Source: a virus
Virus record (IMG/VR): IMGVR_UViG_3300047166_000016
Span: 1 to 64,000 of that record
DNA: 64,000 bases
Reading direction: 5' to 3' (one strand)
In this document: in pieces, positions 33,531 through 41,277 of the stretch
Layout of the letters: every line of letters begins with the position of its first letter
Position numbering within the stretch: position 1 is the stretch's first letter
Program-made: the position numbers and the translations under genes
The notes under the pieces: model-generated
What the model was told of the DNA's origin: nothing
Database searches by the model: none
What the model saw: only the letters and a program-made list of their open reading frames with translations

Positions 33531-34817
33531 TTAAGCGATACCCTCCGAGTTGCCGAGCGTGATCGCTATCGCATAGCAAAATGTGTCGAGCAGATCGTCG
33601 GCCCGTGTCGCCGCCGCCTTATCCCCAACCCGAAACCCCGTAATCTGCGATACGAGGTGATTGCGGCGCGACCCCTTAAACATTACGTCGTTTTTATCGT
33701 AAGCATATTCGGAAAACTTAACCTCGCCGCGATAGACCGGCCCGCTGGCGTTTATCGCCCGAATGTCCTTTCCCGCCGATGTCAACGCCGCCGGTAGCGG
33801 CTGAGCCGGCAAACCGCGCAACGCGCATTGCTGCAACAGGATAGACCCGCTCTGAGCATCTTCTATCCATGCCCCGCCAGAACCGGAACGAGCGTTGCAC
33901 ATCGCGGCCAGTTCGGCGCACCTATCGAACACCTGCGGTATCCAGGTCTCCAACAACGCACCGTCGATGCTGACGATATCGTAATCGAGGATGACCAGCG
34001 GATGACCGGCACGCGGCGAAAACGAACAATACAAAACCGCCGTGCCATCGTGTTCCCGGCCGCCCTTAACCGCGCTGTCGATGACGGCGAACACCGTCTC
34101 GCACATAGTCGGACGCGGCACCGGCTTGCCGTCGACCAGCAGTTTGTCCGGCGAAAAGAACGCCTCGCCGCTGAAATCGACAAATTCGGCGAGAAACTCC
34201 TGCCGAAACACAAGCGGGTGATTGCGCTCGCGTTCCCGCGCCAACTCATCGGGCGGAACATACGGGCTGCTACTGGTCGGAGCGTAATGCTCCTTAAACC
34301 CGAAACTCGGATCGTTGCACAACTGCCAGAAAAAGTTCTCTGGGTCGTTGCCGTTCGGCGTGGAAAACGCCCATGCACGCGAACCAGGACGGGTGATCAT
34401 CGTCGGCTTGATCGAGCGTTCCCATATGCCCATCATCTGCTTGGGCTTGGTAAACGCCGCCTCGTCGATCAGGACGAGATCGTATTCGCGCCCGCGTCCG
34501 GCCAGTTCGTTATCGTTAAGCGTCCAAAAGTCTATCTGACCGCCATTGTTAGTGCGGATCGTGCCTTCGTTCTTATTCGCGCTCAGCCGGATCGGCGATA
34601 GAATGTGCAGAATTTCGGCATACGGTTCGTGGAGTTGCTTATGCTCCGGCGTGAACAATCCGACCTTCTGCCGCCTCGCTGCTCCGTTGGAGGCGAGCGT
34701 GACAAGCTGCTTGGTCTTCCCCCACCTCCGTCCGCACCGAACCGCGTTCAGGCGGGTGCGGGCATGGAATATCTCGATCTGTTTTTCGTGAAAGAGCGGG
34801 AGGGATATGGTCGGCAT
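33531..34817 (-). CDS. terminase large subunit
   Basis: 428 residues. The ATPase part has Walker A CGRRWGKT at 28-35 and Walker B LVLIDEAAF at 114-122, followed by the coupling motif AFSTPNGND. The nuclease part has FAVIDSAVKGGREHDGTA from about residue 242 and a C-terminal DDLLDTFCYAI. It cuts and pumps DNA into the prohead. It lies next to the small subunit gene with a 0-base gap. Confidence 0.9.
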   Translation of the reverse strand: MPTISLPLFHEKQIEIFHARTRLNAVRCGRRWGKTKQLVTLASNGAARRQKVGLFTPEHKQLHEPYAEILHILSPIRLSANKNEGTIRTNNGGQIDFWTLNDNELAGRGREYDLVLIDEAAFTKPKQMMGIWERSIKPTMITRPGSRAWAFSTPNGNDPENFFWQLCNDPSFGFKEHYAPTSSSPYVPPDELARERERNHPLVFRQEFLAEFVDFSGEAFFSPDKLLVDGKPVPRPTMCETVFAVIDSAVKGGREHDGTAVLYCSFSPRAGHPLVILDYDIVSIDGALLETWIPQVFDRCAELAAMCNARSGSGGAWIEDAQSGSILLQQCALRGLPAQPLPAALTSAGKDIRAINASGPVYRGEVKFSEYAYDKNDVMFKGSRRNHLVSQITGFRVGDKAAATRADDLLDTFCYAIAITLGNSEGIA

Positions 34818-35267
34818 TTAATCGGGGAGGCCGCCGGTAATCTTTGTTTCGTCTCCATCGTCGTCACCCGGCATGTTATCGCGCGACTTACGCCACTTCC
34901 CAGGCTGACGGTTCCAAAGCCACATCGCGGCGGCGTGGGTATCCGGCGGGTAATGTTCGACATAATCAACGATAACCGGTTCTCTCGACCCGGCCGGCAT
35001 AAAGATTTTCACGGCCGGATGCGAATATCCGAGTGCCCGTTGCCTCAGACTGACCGCGACTTCGGCATCGGCGGGTGTGCCGCCGCGCGCGATGGCTTCC
35101 GAAAATTTCGGATGTTCCACCTTCCAAAGACTGACCGTGGAGACGGAAACCTCGAAAAACGTCGCCATTTCTTCGAGTGTTAGACCCAAAAGGGCTAACT
35201 TATAGACCTGATCCGCGTATTCTTCCCGGTATTTGGTCGGCCTGCCAACGGGGTTGGATTCCTCCAT
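34818..35267 (-). CDS. terminase small subunit
   Basis: 149 residues. N-terminal GRPTKYREEYADQVYKLALLGLTLEEMATFFEVSVSTVSLWKVEHPKF is the HTH domain typical of these subunits (GRPTK start, then HTH). The middle binds DNA or oligomerises (HAAAMWLWNRQPGKWRKS). It recognises the packaging site and directs the large subunit. Confidence 0.85.
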   Translation of the reverse strand: MEESNPVGRPTKYREEYADQVYKLALLGLTLEEMATFFEVSVSTVSLWKVEHPKFSEAIARGGTPADAEVAVSLRQRALGYSHPAVKIFMPAGSREPVIVDYVEHYPPDTHAAAMWLWNRQPGKWRKSRDNMPGDDDGDETKITGGLPD

Positions 35268-35386
35268 AGAACCTGTCCCTACGGTCGGCTCCGGTCTCCA
35301 AAAGCCACGATTTCAGGGGATTTTATCGGCGCCGCCCGCAACCTTGGGCAAGCGTAGCAAAAAAAGCCCACATCCCGCCGCCGATG

Positions 35387-36037
35387 TCAAGCGGAAACTT
35401 TCTCCCGTTTCCATCGTCCGCTGCGTTCGGCGGGCAGGCCGGTGTCCGGGGGTTCCGGTGCTGGAGGAGCGGCGATTGGAACGAAGGTGCGGCGCGGCCT
35501 CATATCGTCGTAATGCTCGCGGAGCCGTTCCAGGCCGGCGGCGAGGTGACCGTGGACCTTATCGCGGCGCGTCTCGGCTTTGATTGCGAGGTCTGTGACG
35601 GTCCAATTAAGCACACACGCGCGAAAAACATACCAATAGGCGGATTGGCCGATGGCGGCGCGTGCCGCCTCGCAGTTTATCGCGGCGGCGACCCGCACGT
35701 CTTCCGGCCCCATGTCCGATCCGCCATTGCCCCGAGACACGATCGCGCCCTCGCGTCGCTGGTGGTCGTCAACGAAGCGAGACGCGGCGGCGACGTGGTG
35801 CTCCGTGATTTCCGAGGGGCAGATGCGGTGGAGGCTGTCGATGGTCCAGACGCGGCGCCAACCCTGGACGCGGCGGACGGCTTTTCGGCGGATGGTGGCG
35901 TTGGGATCGTCGAGGTCTGGACGGTCGTCGCGGGCGACGGTCGGTTCCCGGATGACTGCACCTAGCGCATCGACGATTTGTTGGCGCTGGATCGAGGGCG
36001 GGCCGTCCATTGGATCGTCGCAGCAGTCGCGTGGCAC
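35387..36037 (-). CDS. DUF6456-like HTH regulator, candidate late-gene activator
   Basis: 216 residues from GTG 36037, preceded by AGGAG nine bases upstream; an internal ATG at 36010 is possible. The region RICPSEITEHHVAAASRFVDDHQRREGA and the later AARAAIGQSAYWYVFRACVLNWTVTDLAIKAETRRDKVHGHLAAGLERLREHYD follow the DUF6456 pattern (alphaproteobacterial, sigma-region-4-like). It is the first gene of the late operon, behind a strong -35. It probably controls packaging and structural transcription. Confidence 0.55.
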   Translation of the reverse strand: MPRDCCDDPMDGPPSIQRQQIVDALGAVIREPTVARDDRPDLDDPNATIRRKAVRRVQGWRRVWTIDSLHRICPSEITEHHVAAASRFVDDHQRREGAIVSRGNGGSDMGPEDVRVAAAINCEAARAAIGQSAYWYVFRACVLNWTVTDLAIKAETRRDKVHGHLAAGLERLREHYDDMRPRRTFVPIAAPPAPEPPDTGLPAERSGRWKREKVSA

Positions 36038-36069
36038 CGTGTGGAACTCCTGCAGGGGTTTCGCTTGAT

Positions 36070-36099
36070 TAAATAACAGGCAGATTCGCGCTGTGTCAA
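36070..36099 (-). promoter_or_regulatory. candidate late-operon promoter
   Basis: Minus strand has TTGACA at 36094-36099 and a TATTTA at 36070-36075 with an 18-base spacer. The -35 overlaps the stop of the RHH gene. It lies upstream of the DUF6456-like gene and the whole terminase-to-fibre operon. Confidence 0.55.
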
Positions 36100-36311
36100 C
36101 GGCCAGAATCCAGCTGCGCCCGCGCATCGACGATCCGATCCGCGATGGCAGTTTCGGCTGCGTTAGGCTCCGGCATATCCCATGCCTTTCGCAAGGCGGC
36201 GACGATGGCCTGGGTGCGTGGCATACCGGCGGCGTCGATGGCATCGACCAGCTCGCGCGGGACGCGGGCACCGATGAAGATCGTGCGCGATGTTTTATGG
36301 GCGTTGCTCAT
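36096..36311 (-). CDS. ribbon-helix-helix repressor-like protein
   Basis: 71 residues from ATG 36311. HKTSRTIFIGARVPRELVDAIDAAGMPRTQAIVAALRKAWD shows the RHH layout: a strand (RTIFIGARVP), then two helices with a turn at AAGMPRTQAI. Such proteins are small dimers that bind palindromic operators. It faces three GCGTTAAACG palindromes and an inverted repeat over its own start codon, so auto-repression and control of the plus-strand early operon are likely. Confidence 0.7.
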   Translation of the reverse strand: MSNAHKTSRTIFIGARVPRELVDAIDAAGMPRTQAIVAALRKAWDMPEPNAAETAIADRIVDARAQLDSGR

Positions 36312-36347
36312 GCGGAACCCTACCACGGCACCCATACGGTTCCGCAT
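36310..36347. promoter_or_regulatory. 10-base inverted repeat over the RHH start codon
   Basis: ATGCGGAACC at 36310-36319 and GGTTCCGCAT at 36338-36347 are perfect inverses with an 18-base spacer. The left arm covers the RHH start codon. It can act as an operator or as an mRNA hairpin closing the start. Confidence 0.65.
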
Positions 36348-36402
36348 AGCGTTAAACGCTACTCTGCCATGCGTTAAACGCTCTGGCGTGGCGTTAAACG
36401 CC
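36348..36402. promoter_or_regulatory. three GCGTTAAACG palindromic operators
   Basis: GCGTTAAACG cores lie at 36349, 36371 and 36391 (spacings 22 and 20, about two helical turns). The first and third are embedded in 13-base palindromes (AGCGTTAAACGCT, GGCGTTAAACGCC); the middle one extends to GCGTTAAACGCT. They sit between the RHH gene and the plus-strand operon starting at 36,544, and are the obvious binding sites of the RHH protein. An iteron role is less likely. Confidence 0.75.
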
Positions 36403-36543
36403 AGGATAGTCTCTACCTTGTCGAACGGACACACGCAAACGGAGGCGGCGCATACGAGATTTCCTGAAGCTACCCCATCGGGCGATCCGTCGCCCGATAG
36501 AGCGGCATCAGGGCCGGACATGCAACGGATGGAGGACGAAACG

Positions 36544-36852
36544 ATGCCACGCATAATTCTGCGACAAGCAGACTACGAGATACTAGCCCGCACGGTGCTG
36601 GACTTCATGCCGCAGTCCAACTCGGACGATGCGGAATGGGAACCGCTCGACCGCGAGAGCGCGGAGGTTGTGCGGATGGCGTTGCAAACGGACCATCCGC
36701 CCGTGTTCGGGACGATCGATTTGAACCTGCAGAACGGCGCGATGCAAACCCTGCATATGCTTTGGGATGTCGCGAGCGAGACAGAAGCGAACTGCTTGGC
36801 TTTCGACGATGAAACATGGAAGCGCATCAACGATGCGTTCCCCGCATTTTGA
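36544..36852 (+). CDS. early protein of unknown function
   Basis: 102 residues; ATG 36544 has GGAGGA eight bases upstream, better than the earlier ATG at 36520. Acidic, with RQADYEILARTVLDFMPQSNSDDAEWEPLDRESAEVV and AMQTLHMLWDVASETEANCLAFDDETW. First gene behind the triple operator. TGATG coupling to the next gene. Confidence 0.6.
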   Translation: MPRIILRQADYEILARTVLDFMPQSNSDDAEWEPLDRESAEVVRMALQTDHPPVFGTIDLNLQNGAMQTLHMLWDVASETEANCLAFDDETWKRINDAFPAF

Positions 36853-37079
36853 TGGCGATAGTCTACACATTCGACAAAGACGGTGCGTTCGTCGCGGGCG
36901 ATACCGAGACGCGGATCACTGTCTACGCCTATCCGACCTCGATCCATGCCCTGGGTGCGAAGCGCCATGCGAAAGCGGTCGCGCGTATCATGATCGAGGA
37001 AGAGACGCGGCACGGATTGGCGCACGAGATGGAATACGATGCGCGGAACTGGGAACGGCTTGCGAACAATGGAGGATAA
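36852..37079 (+). CDS. small early protein
   Basis: 75 residues starting MAIVYTFDKDGAFVAGDTETRITVYAYPTSIHA; helical C-terminus with KAVARIMIEEETRHG. Starts in TGATG and is followed by a GGAGG-led gene. No family recognised. Confidence 0.55.
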   Translation: MAIVYTFDKDGAFVAGDTETRITVYAYPTSIHALGAKRHAKAVARIMIEEETRHGLAHEMEYDARNWERLANNGG

Positions 37080-37083
37080 ACCG

Positions 37084-37413
37084 ATGGCACAACACAAGGA
37101 ACAACTGGCGAAAGCGATTTCCCAGGCACGCCGCGACCCGGACATGAAAGCCGGGCTGCTTGCCCAGAGGCGTCAGTTAAGTCCGCGCCAGTGGCAATGG
37201 TTCGTTGCTTTCGACGATAGCGCGGATAGATTTATGACCGTTATCGCGACGGACGACGTTCGCGGCATGACGAACAAAACTATCATGGATTTGATACTCG
37301 GATGTTGGGACCCGGAATGGGACGACATTCTGAACGATAATCCGGTCGGCGACTTTCGCATCGGCTCAAGCGATTTCACTCAGCGAGACAAGAAAAAAGC
37401 CTCCCATCTCTGA
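37084..37413 (+). CDS. early protein of unknown function
   Basis: 109 residues from ATG 37084 with GGAGG in front. QLAKAISQARRDPDMKAGLLAQRRQL, then QWQWFVAFDDSADRFMTVIATDDVRGMTNKTIMDLILGCWDPEWDDIL. Its last nine codons lie within a 27-base direct repeat found again after the next gene. Confidence 0.55.
   Translation: MAQHKEQLAKAISQARRDPDMKAGLLAQRRQLSPRQWQWFVAFDDSADRFMTVIATDDVRGMTNKTIMDLILGCWDPEWDDILNDNPVGDFRIGSSDFTQRDKKKASHL
37387..37413 (+). repeat. 27-base direct repeat, copy 1
   Basis: GACAAGAAAAAAGCC followed by CCCATC and CTGA, at the 3' end of the 37084 gene. Two mismatches relative to copy 2. Confidence 0.65.
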
Positions 37414-37435
37414 ATAACAAAAGGACACACAACCA

Positions 37436-38086
37436 ATGCACCACCATCTGGAAATCGTCATGCCGCCCACCGACGGCATCGAGGCGGCGATAACGGAAAT
37501 TCTCGCGCCGTTCGACGAAAACTGCGAGAACCAGGACATCGCGAGCAAGCATGCATTCTGGGATTGGTATCGGATCGGCGGTCGATGGAGCGGTGCGAAG
37601 TTGGAGGCACTACTCGGGGAACAGCGGATCGCGGACTTTCGCGCCGCGTTGCAGGAAGCGAATATCACCGTGAGCGGCGTGCAGGCCGGGAAACCCACGC
37701 TCTCGCCGGCGGATCAACGCGATAAGGTCGATGCGATGTGGAATGCCATGTTTCCCGATTCTCCGGTTAAGACATGCCCGCTGTTCAACCATTACAAAGG
37801 GGACTTCGGGGATGCGATGCCGCTCGGAGAATGCCCGGAAGGTTTGGCCTGTAGCCATTTGATCGTGGCCGCCTCCGATTGGCGGGATGAAAAGATCGAG
37901 GCCGTGTTCATGATCCAGGAATCGGTCTGGAACGGTGTGAACTACGTCGAAACGAAATGGGATGGCACACTCGCATCCGGGGTAGCGATGTGTGCCGAGA
38001 AGTTTAAGCCCTACAAAGCCGTATATGCCGAAAACCGCACACCGCGCCCGGATTGGCTGGTTGTCACGGTGGACTATCATTCGTGA
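37436..38086 (+). CDS. hypothetical early protein
   Basis: 216 residues, ribosome site AGGACACACAACCA upstream. Starts with a basic HHHLEIVMPP segment. Middle: HAFWDWYRIGGRWSGAKLEALLGEQRIADFRAAL, a motif seen in other phage unknowns (YRIGGRWSG). Two cysteine-containing blocks (TCPLFNHYKG, ECPEGLACSHLI) may bind a metal. No function can be named. Confidence 0.6.
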   Translation: MHHHLEIVMPPTDGIEAAITEILAPFDENCENQDIASKHAFWDWYRIGGRWSGAKLEALLGEQRIADFRAALQEANITVSGVQAGKPTLSPADQRDKVDAMWNAMFPDSPVKTCPLFNHYKGDFGDAMPLGECPEGLACSHLIVAASDWRDEKIEAVFMIQESVWNGVNYVETKWDGTLASGVAMCAEKFKPYKAVYAENRTPRPDWLVVTVDYHS

Positions 38087-38111
38087 CAAGAAAAAAGCCG
38101 CCCATCGCTGA
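38085..38111 (+). repeat. 27-base direct repeat, copy 2
   Basis: Overlaps the stop of the 37436 gene. Read on the minus strand, with the next few bases, it forms a GCCGC/GCGGC stem followed by TTTTTT, so it may double as a minus-strand terminator. Confidence 0.6.
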
Positions 38112-38122
38112 GCGGCCAAGTC

Positions 38123-38182
38123 TAAGGGAGGTTAGGAAACGTGTCGCGGCGCGAATGACCGGGGCAGCCGCGACACCTCCCT
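38123..38182. promoter_or_regulatory. long intergenic hairpin
   Basis: GTGTCGCGGC (38141-38150) and GCCGCGACAC (38167-38176) are perfect inverses; outer AGGGAG and CTCCCT extend the stem across a bulge. The 173-base gap 38087-38259 holds this element and no convincing gene; the next gene has its own GGAGGG ribosome site. Confidence 0.6.
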
Positions 38183-38259
38183 GTATGCCAAGCCGGGAAA
38201 ATACGCAAGAGTAGACAACGCGGGACGGCAGCGAGCGGTTCCCGGTGGAGGGAAAGAAG

Positions 38260-38514
38260 ATGCCAGAGTTAACCGAGGCGGAAATGGCGTATCTGGCCGA
38301 TGTGCGCCGACGGCTCGATCCGGTGCGGCGATATGCTGAGACCCAACGCCTTGCAGCCACCGAACGCCGCACCGCCGCCGTGGCCCGCGTCCGGGCTTAC
38401 ATCGCGGCGCGGGAGGCTTCGGCCTGGGAGCCGCGCGACTTCGTGGACCGGGAAGGCGATGCGGAACTTACGCTCGCGGACCTGATCGAGATCGTGGGGA
38501 GGGACGCGCCGTGA
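38260..38514 (+). CDS. small helical early protein
   Basis: 84 residues from ATG 38260 with GGAGGGAAAGAAG in front. Charged helix LTEAEMAYLADVRRRLDPVRRYAETQRLAATERRTAAVARVRAYIAAREASAW, then AELTLADLIEIVGRDAP. Coupled by GTGA to the next gene. Unknown role. Confidence 0.5.
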   Translation: MPELTEAEMAYLADVRRRLDPVRRYAETQRLAATERRTAAVARVRAYIAAREASAWEPRDFVDREGDAELTLADLIEIVGRDAP

Positions 38515-38873
38515 CATATCGGTTCGTTATCTCGTCCGATCCGAAAACCGGCGCGGACGTGGCCCGATGCGGTGAGCATACCGCCCGCAGTTCGCGCGCC
38601 TCGGCCGCGCACGATCTGGCCCGCGCCATTATCGGCACCGGACTCCCGGATGCACCAATCGAGGCGCGCGGCGAGGACGGTCGGTTGCGATACACCGTCC
38701 GGTCGCTGGCCGCGTTCGCGCGGTGGACCATAACCGAAACGCCGAAGCTGCGCCGCACGCGCTGGACGGCTTTCGACGTGTCCCGCTTCCGTCAGGCGCC
38801 GGATGCGGAGGAACCGCCTCCCGGCGAACACCTATCGGCGGAAACGGGCGATTGCGCCGAGAGCGCCCCGTGA
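38511..38873 (+). CDS. early protein of unknown function
   Basis: 120 residues from GTG 38511. TYRFVISSDPKTGADVARCGEHTARSSRASAAHDLARAIIG suggests a small beta-alpha domain; FARWTITETPKLRRTRWTAF follows. The C-terminus is acidic and proline-rich. GTGA coupling on both sides. Confidence 0.5.
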   Translation: MTYRFVISSDPKTGADVARCGEHTARSSRASAAHDLARAIIGTGLPDAPIEARGEDGRLRYTVRSLAAFARWTITETPKLRRTRWTAFDVSRFRQAPDAEEPPPGEHLSAETGDCAESAP

Positions 38874-39049
38874 CCGCCGCACCCAGCTCGCGTCCGATCG
38901 CCGACGACCTTACGCCGCTGATCGCATACCGCTGGGACCTGGCCGAACTGCGCCGGATGCAACGAACACCGGAGCAGTCGCGGCGGCTGCGCCTGCGGTG
39001 CTGGGTGCGGCGGTGTTTGTGGTGGAGCGCCGCGGTGGCGCGGCGATAG
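38870..39049 (+). CDS. small basic protein
   Basis: 59 residues from GTG 38870 (GTGA). Arginine-rich C-terminal half (RLRLRCWVRRCLWWSAAVARR). It may be membrane-seeking or nucleic-acid binding; support is the overlap. Confidence 0.4.
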   Translation: MTAAPSSRPIADDLTPLIAYRWDLAELRRMQRTPEQSRRLRLRCWVRRCLWWSAAVARR

Positions 39050-39063
39050 GGATGGAGAGATCG

Positions 39064-40278
39064 ATGGCCGAAAAAACGGAGCGCAACGCCGAACTGCGGC
39101 GCATGGCCGAGGCGAATATGTCCCGCGCCGATCTATGCCGCCATTTCGGGCTGACCCCGAAGCGCGTCTCCAAAATTCTGACACGCGACGGCAGGGGCGA
39201 GAAACTGGAGGCGGAACGCGCGGCCAGGAATGCGGCGATCGTCGCGGCGGCCAGGGCGGGCAACGAGACGATGAGCGCCATCGGCGAGCGGTTCGGGGTA
39301 TCCGGCACGCGCGTCGCGGAAATACTTGCCGCCGCCGGCGTGCCTCCCCCGCGGGGTAAAAAACGCTACTCGCCGCTTTACAACCGCGACGAGACGCCGT
39401 GGACCGACCAGGAAATCGCCATTTTGAGGCGCGAGTGGGATGCCGGGACAACGACCGCCGCGATCGCGAAATCGATCGGACGAAACAAAAACATGGTGAT
39501 TTCGAAGGTGCATCGCCTCGCATTGCCGAGCCGCCCGTCGCCGATCCGGCGGTCCGAGGGGCTGCCCGAACGCAACGCGGCGATACGGGCGGCATACGCG
39601 ACCGGCGAGACGAAGGCGGCTCTGGCGCGGCGGTTCGCGCTGCACCAGGTGACGGTGTGCAACCTCGTCGGCGGATCGGATCGGCCCGCGCCACCGCCGG
39701 CCGGCTTTTCAACGCTGCCCCCGCTGCCATCGATCGCGGCGATCCCTCGTCCCGCGCCGCTCGTGGCCTCTCTGCCGCCCTCGCCCGTGCCGCCACGGGC
39801 CACGACACCCCCCGCGCCGTTACCCGCTCCACGCCAGCTTGCAACGCCCTACGTGGCACGTCCGCGCCCCATCGCCCCCGCCAGGCCAGCCGCGCCGCCC
39901 ATGACGCCTCCCGCGCCCGCCCGGCATATCGCCGCCCCCGCCGAGGTCGAGGTGATGGACTGGCGTGCGAAGGGCTGGCCCGAGCCGGGTTCGCCGGAGA
40001 CGCTAGGCGGCGTCGTCGCGGCGCAGGGCATCGCGGAGCATCCGTTGGCCGGTCGGGATGCGCGGTGCTGCCAGTGGCCGCTCGGGGAGCCTGGGCGGCC
40101 TGGGTTTCGGTATTGCGACGACCCCCAGACGACGGTGCGCCGGCTCGGTCCGCTCGGATTGCCGGTGTTCGTGGCGTCGCCATACTGCGAGGCGCATAGG
40201 GCCGCGTCCGTGACGCGCTACGTGGCGCCGGGCCGAGCCGTGGCGGGATCGGCAGAAGGGGATCGCGCGGCGGTGTGA
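39064..40278 (+). CDS. GcrA-like transcription regulator fused to extra HTH units
   Basis: 404 residues. Residues about 8-45 and 55-92 are two resolvase-like HTH units (MSRADLCRHFGLTPKRVSKIL; MSAIGERFGVSGTRVAEIL). Residues 112-161 match the GcrA DNA-binding domain (PWTDQEIAILRREWDAGTT...NMVISKVHRLALPSRPSP). Another HTH follows near 170-203. A long Pro/Ala linker leads to residues 334-380, a GcrA C-terminal sigma-binding-like domain (RCCQWPLGEP...FRYCDDP...PYCEAH). Host GcrA works with CcrM-methylated GANTC promoters, so this protein may redirect RNA polymerase. Confidence 0.8.
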   Translation: MAEKTERNAELRRMAEANMSRADLCRHFGLTPKRVSKILTRDGRGEKLEAERAARNAAIVAAARAGNETMSAIGERFGVSGTRVAEILAAAGVPPPRGKKRYSPLYNRDETPWTDQEIAILRREWDAGTTTAAIAKSIGRNKNMVISKVHRLALPSRPSPIRRSEGLPERNAAIRAAYATGETKAALARRFALHQVTVCNLVGGSDRPAPPPAGFSTLPPLPSIAAIPRPAPLVASLPPSPVPPRATTPPAPLPAPRQLATPYVARPRPIAPARPAAPPMTPPAPARHIAAPAEVEVMDWRAKGWPEPGSPETLGGVVAAQGIAEHPLAGRDARCCQWPLGEPGRPGFRYCDDPQTTVRRLGPLGLPVFVASPYCEAHRAASVTRYVAPGRAVAGSAEGDRAAV

Positions 40279-40306
40279 CACGGGCGGGACATGGCGGGGC
40301 GGAGAT

Positions 40307-40328
40307 CGGCACCGGGGGGTGCCGTTTT
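40307..40328 (+). terminator. intrinsic terminator after the GcrA-like gene
   Basis: Plus-strand stem CGGCACC/GGTGCCG with a GGGG loop followed by TTTT. Lies between the convergent plus operon and the minus gene ending at 40,333. Confidence 0.75.
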
Positions 40329-40332
40329 CGCG

Positions 40333-41007
40333 TCAAAACCCGAGATCGCCGGTTAGCGGCTTATCGAGCGGGTAGCCTTGCCTGACGATATCGGCGGCCG
40401 CGCCTTCCTCCATCTGCACCGCCTTCTCGACCGGTTCGCCCTCCCACTTCAACCGGTCCACCACGGAGCCGTGTTTCTCGACCAGCCGCGCCAGCTGCGT
40501 CATGGTCCACACGTCGAGCCGGCGCCCCTCGTGCTGATCGCGGATCGTCGTGGCGACATCGACCGGGAGCTTGTCGTCGATGTGCCCCGCGGCCGCGACG
40601 TTGCCGTTCGGCGAAAAGCCGGTGAATTGCGAGGCGTGGGAGGCACGCAGGACGGCGGCCTGTTCTGCCTCGGTCCTCACCACCACCAGGACGGTCCCAT
40701 CGCCCAGGCGCGTCTCCCACGTCTCGGGCGCGAGGGGTTTGTTCCCGGCCGCCGATGCCTCGCCGTCCATGAACGCGAGCGCCGCGATCATCTTCGGGCC
40801 GATGGCTTGCACCGCGTCGGGATCGCAATCGTCGAGGGCGACGCGATAGGCGTCCCACCCGCGGCGGTATGACGCCAGGACCTCGGGGCTTTGCAGCCGT
40901 TCGAGGCGTCCAACCCCCCATTTCTGTTCCGAGGCCCAGAACGCGGTGTCGATCGGGACGAGAGCCGCCCGGAGACGGTCGTAGCGTTCGGCGGTCAAAG
41001 CGATCAT
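40333..41007 (-). CDS. hypothetical early protein
   Basis: 224 residues, helical and Ala-rich. AERYDRLRAALVPIDTAFWASEQKWGVGRLERLQSPEVLASYRRGW; GPKMIAALAFMDGEASAAG; TVLVVVRTEAEQAAVLRASHA; DVWTMTQLARLVEKHGSVV. It may belong to a phage replication accessory group; ATGA with the zinc-site gene. Confidence 0.55.
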   Translation of the reverse strand: MIALTAERYDRLRAALVPIDTAFWASEQKWGVGRLERLQSPEVLASYRRGWDAYRVALDDCDPDAVQAIGPKMIAALAFMDGEASAAGNKPLAPETWETRLGDGTVLVVVRTEAEQAAVLRASHASQFTGFSPNGNVAAAGHIDDKLPVDVATTIRDQHEGRRLDVWTMTQLARLVEKHGSVVDRLKWEGEPVEKAVQMEEGAAADIVRQGYPLDKPLTGDLGF

Positions 41008-41255
41008 TTCCGCCTCCCCTTATGATCCGGGCAATTTTTCACCATGCGATCCACGTCCGTAACCCACACAACGGATATGGCGCGGATCGGTGTTCCGCAA
41101 ACCCGGCACTGAGAGGTCCACACTGAAAGTGTGATATCGTTCCCATCCTGCCGTCGAAAGTTTTCGAAGCCCGTGCATTCGTAGATCATGCCGCTTTTCC
41201 CCTTCACCCGAAGGCCGATAGGCGGTGCGACATCGTAGGGTTCGTTCATCAACAT
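41004..41255 (-). CDS. small zinc-binding protein
   Basis: 83 residues from ATG 41255 (GGAG seven bases upstream); MNEPYD at 41249 is an alternative. VWTSQCRVCGTPIRAISV and CPDHKGRR form a C-x2-C...C zinc site. It is encoded next to the iteron-like cluster. Confidence 0.5.
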   Translation of the reverse strand: MLMNEPYDVAPPIGLRVKGKSGMIYECTGFENFRRQDGNDITLSVWTSQCRVCGTPIRAISVVWVTDVDRMVKNCPDHKGRRK

Positions 41256-41277
41256 TTCCTGTCTCCATTTTCCAAAA

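Noticed and set aside
33459-33797. Plus frame MSIVPDGEPCSG at the end of the islet
   Set aside because: Most of it is antisense to the end of the terminase large subunit; only about 25 codons lie in unique sequence.
38085-38111. Plus-strand terminator after the 37436 gene
   Set aside because: The T run is on the minus strand only, so it would not stop plus-strand transcription.
38792-40336. 514-codon minus frame opposite the GcrA-like gene
   Set aside because: Arg/Pro-rich low-information translation typical of the antisense of a GC-rich gene; the plus frame has clear domains and a terminator after it.
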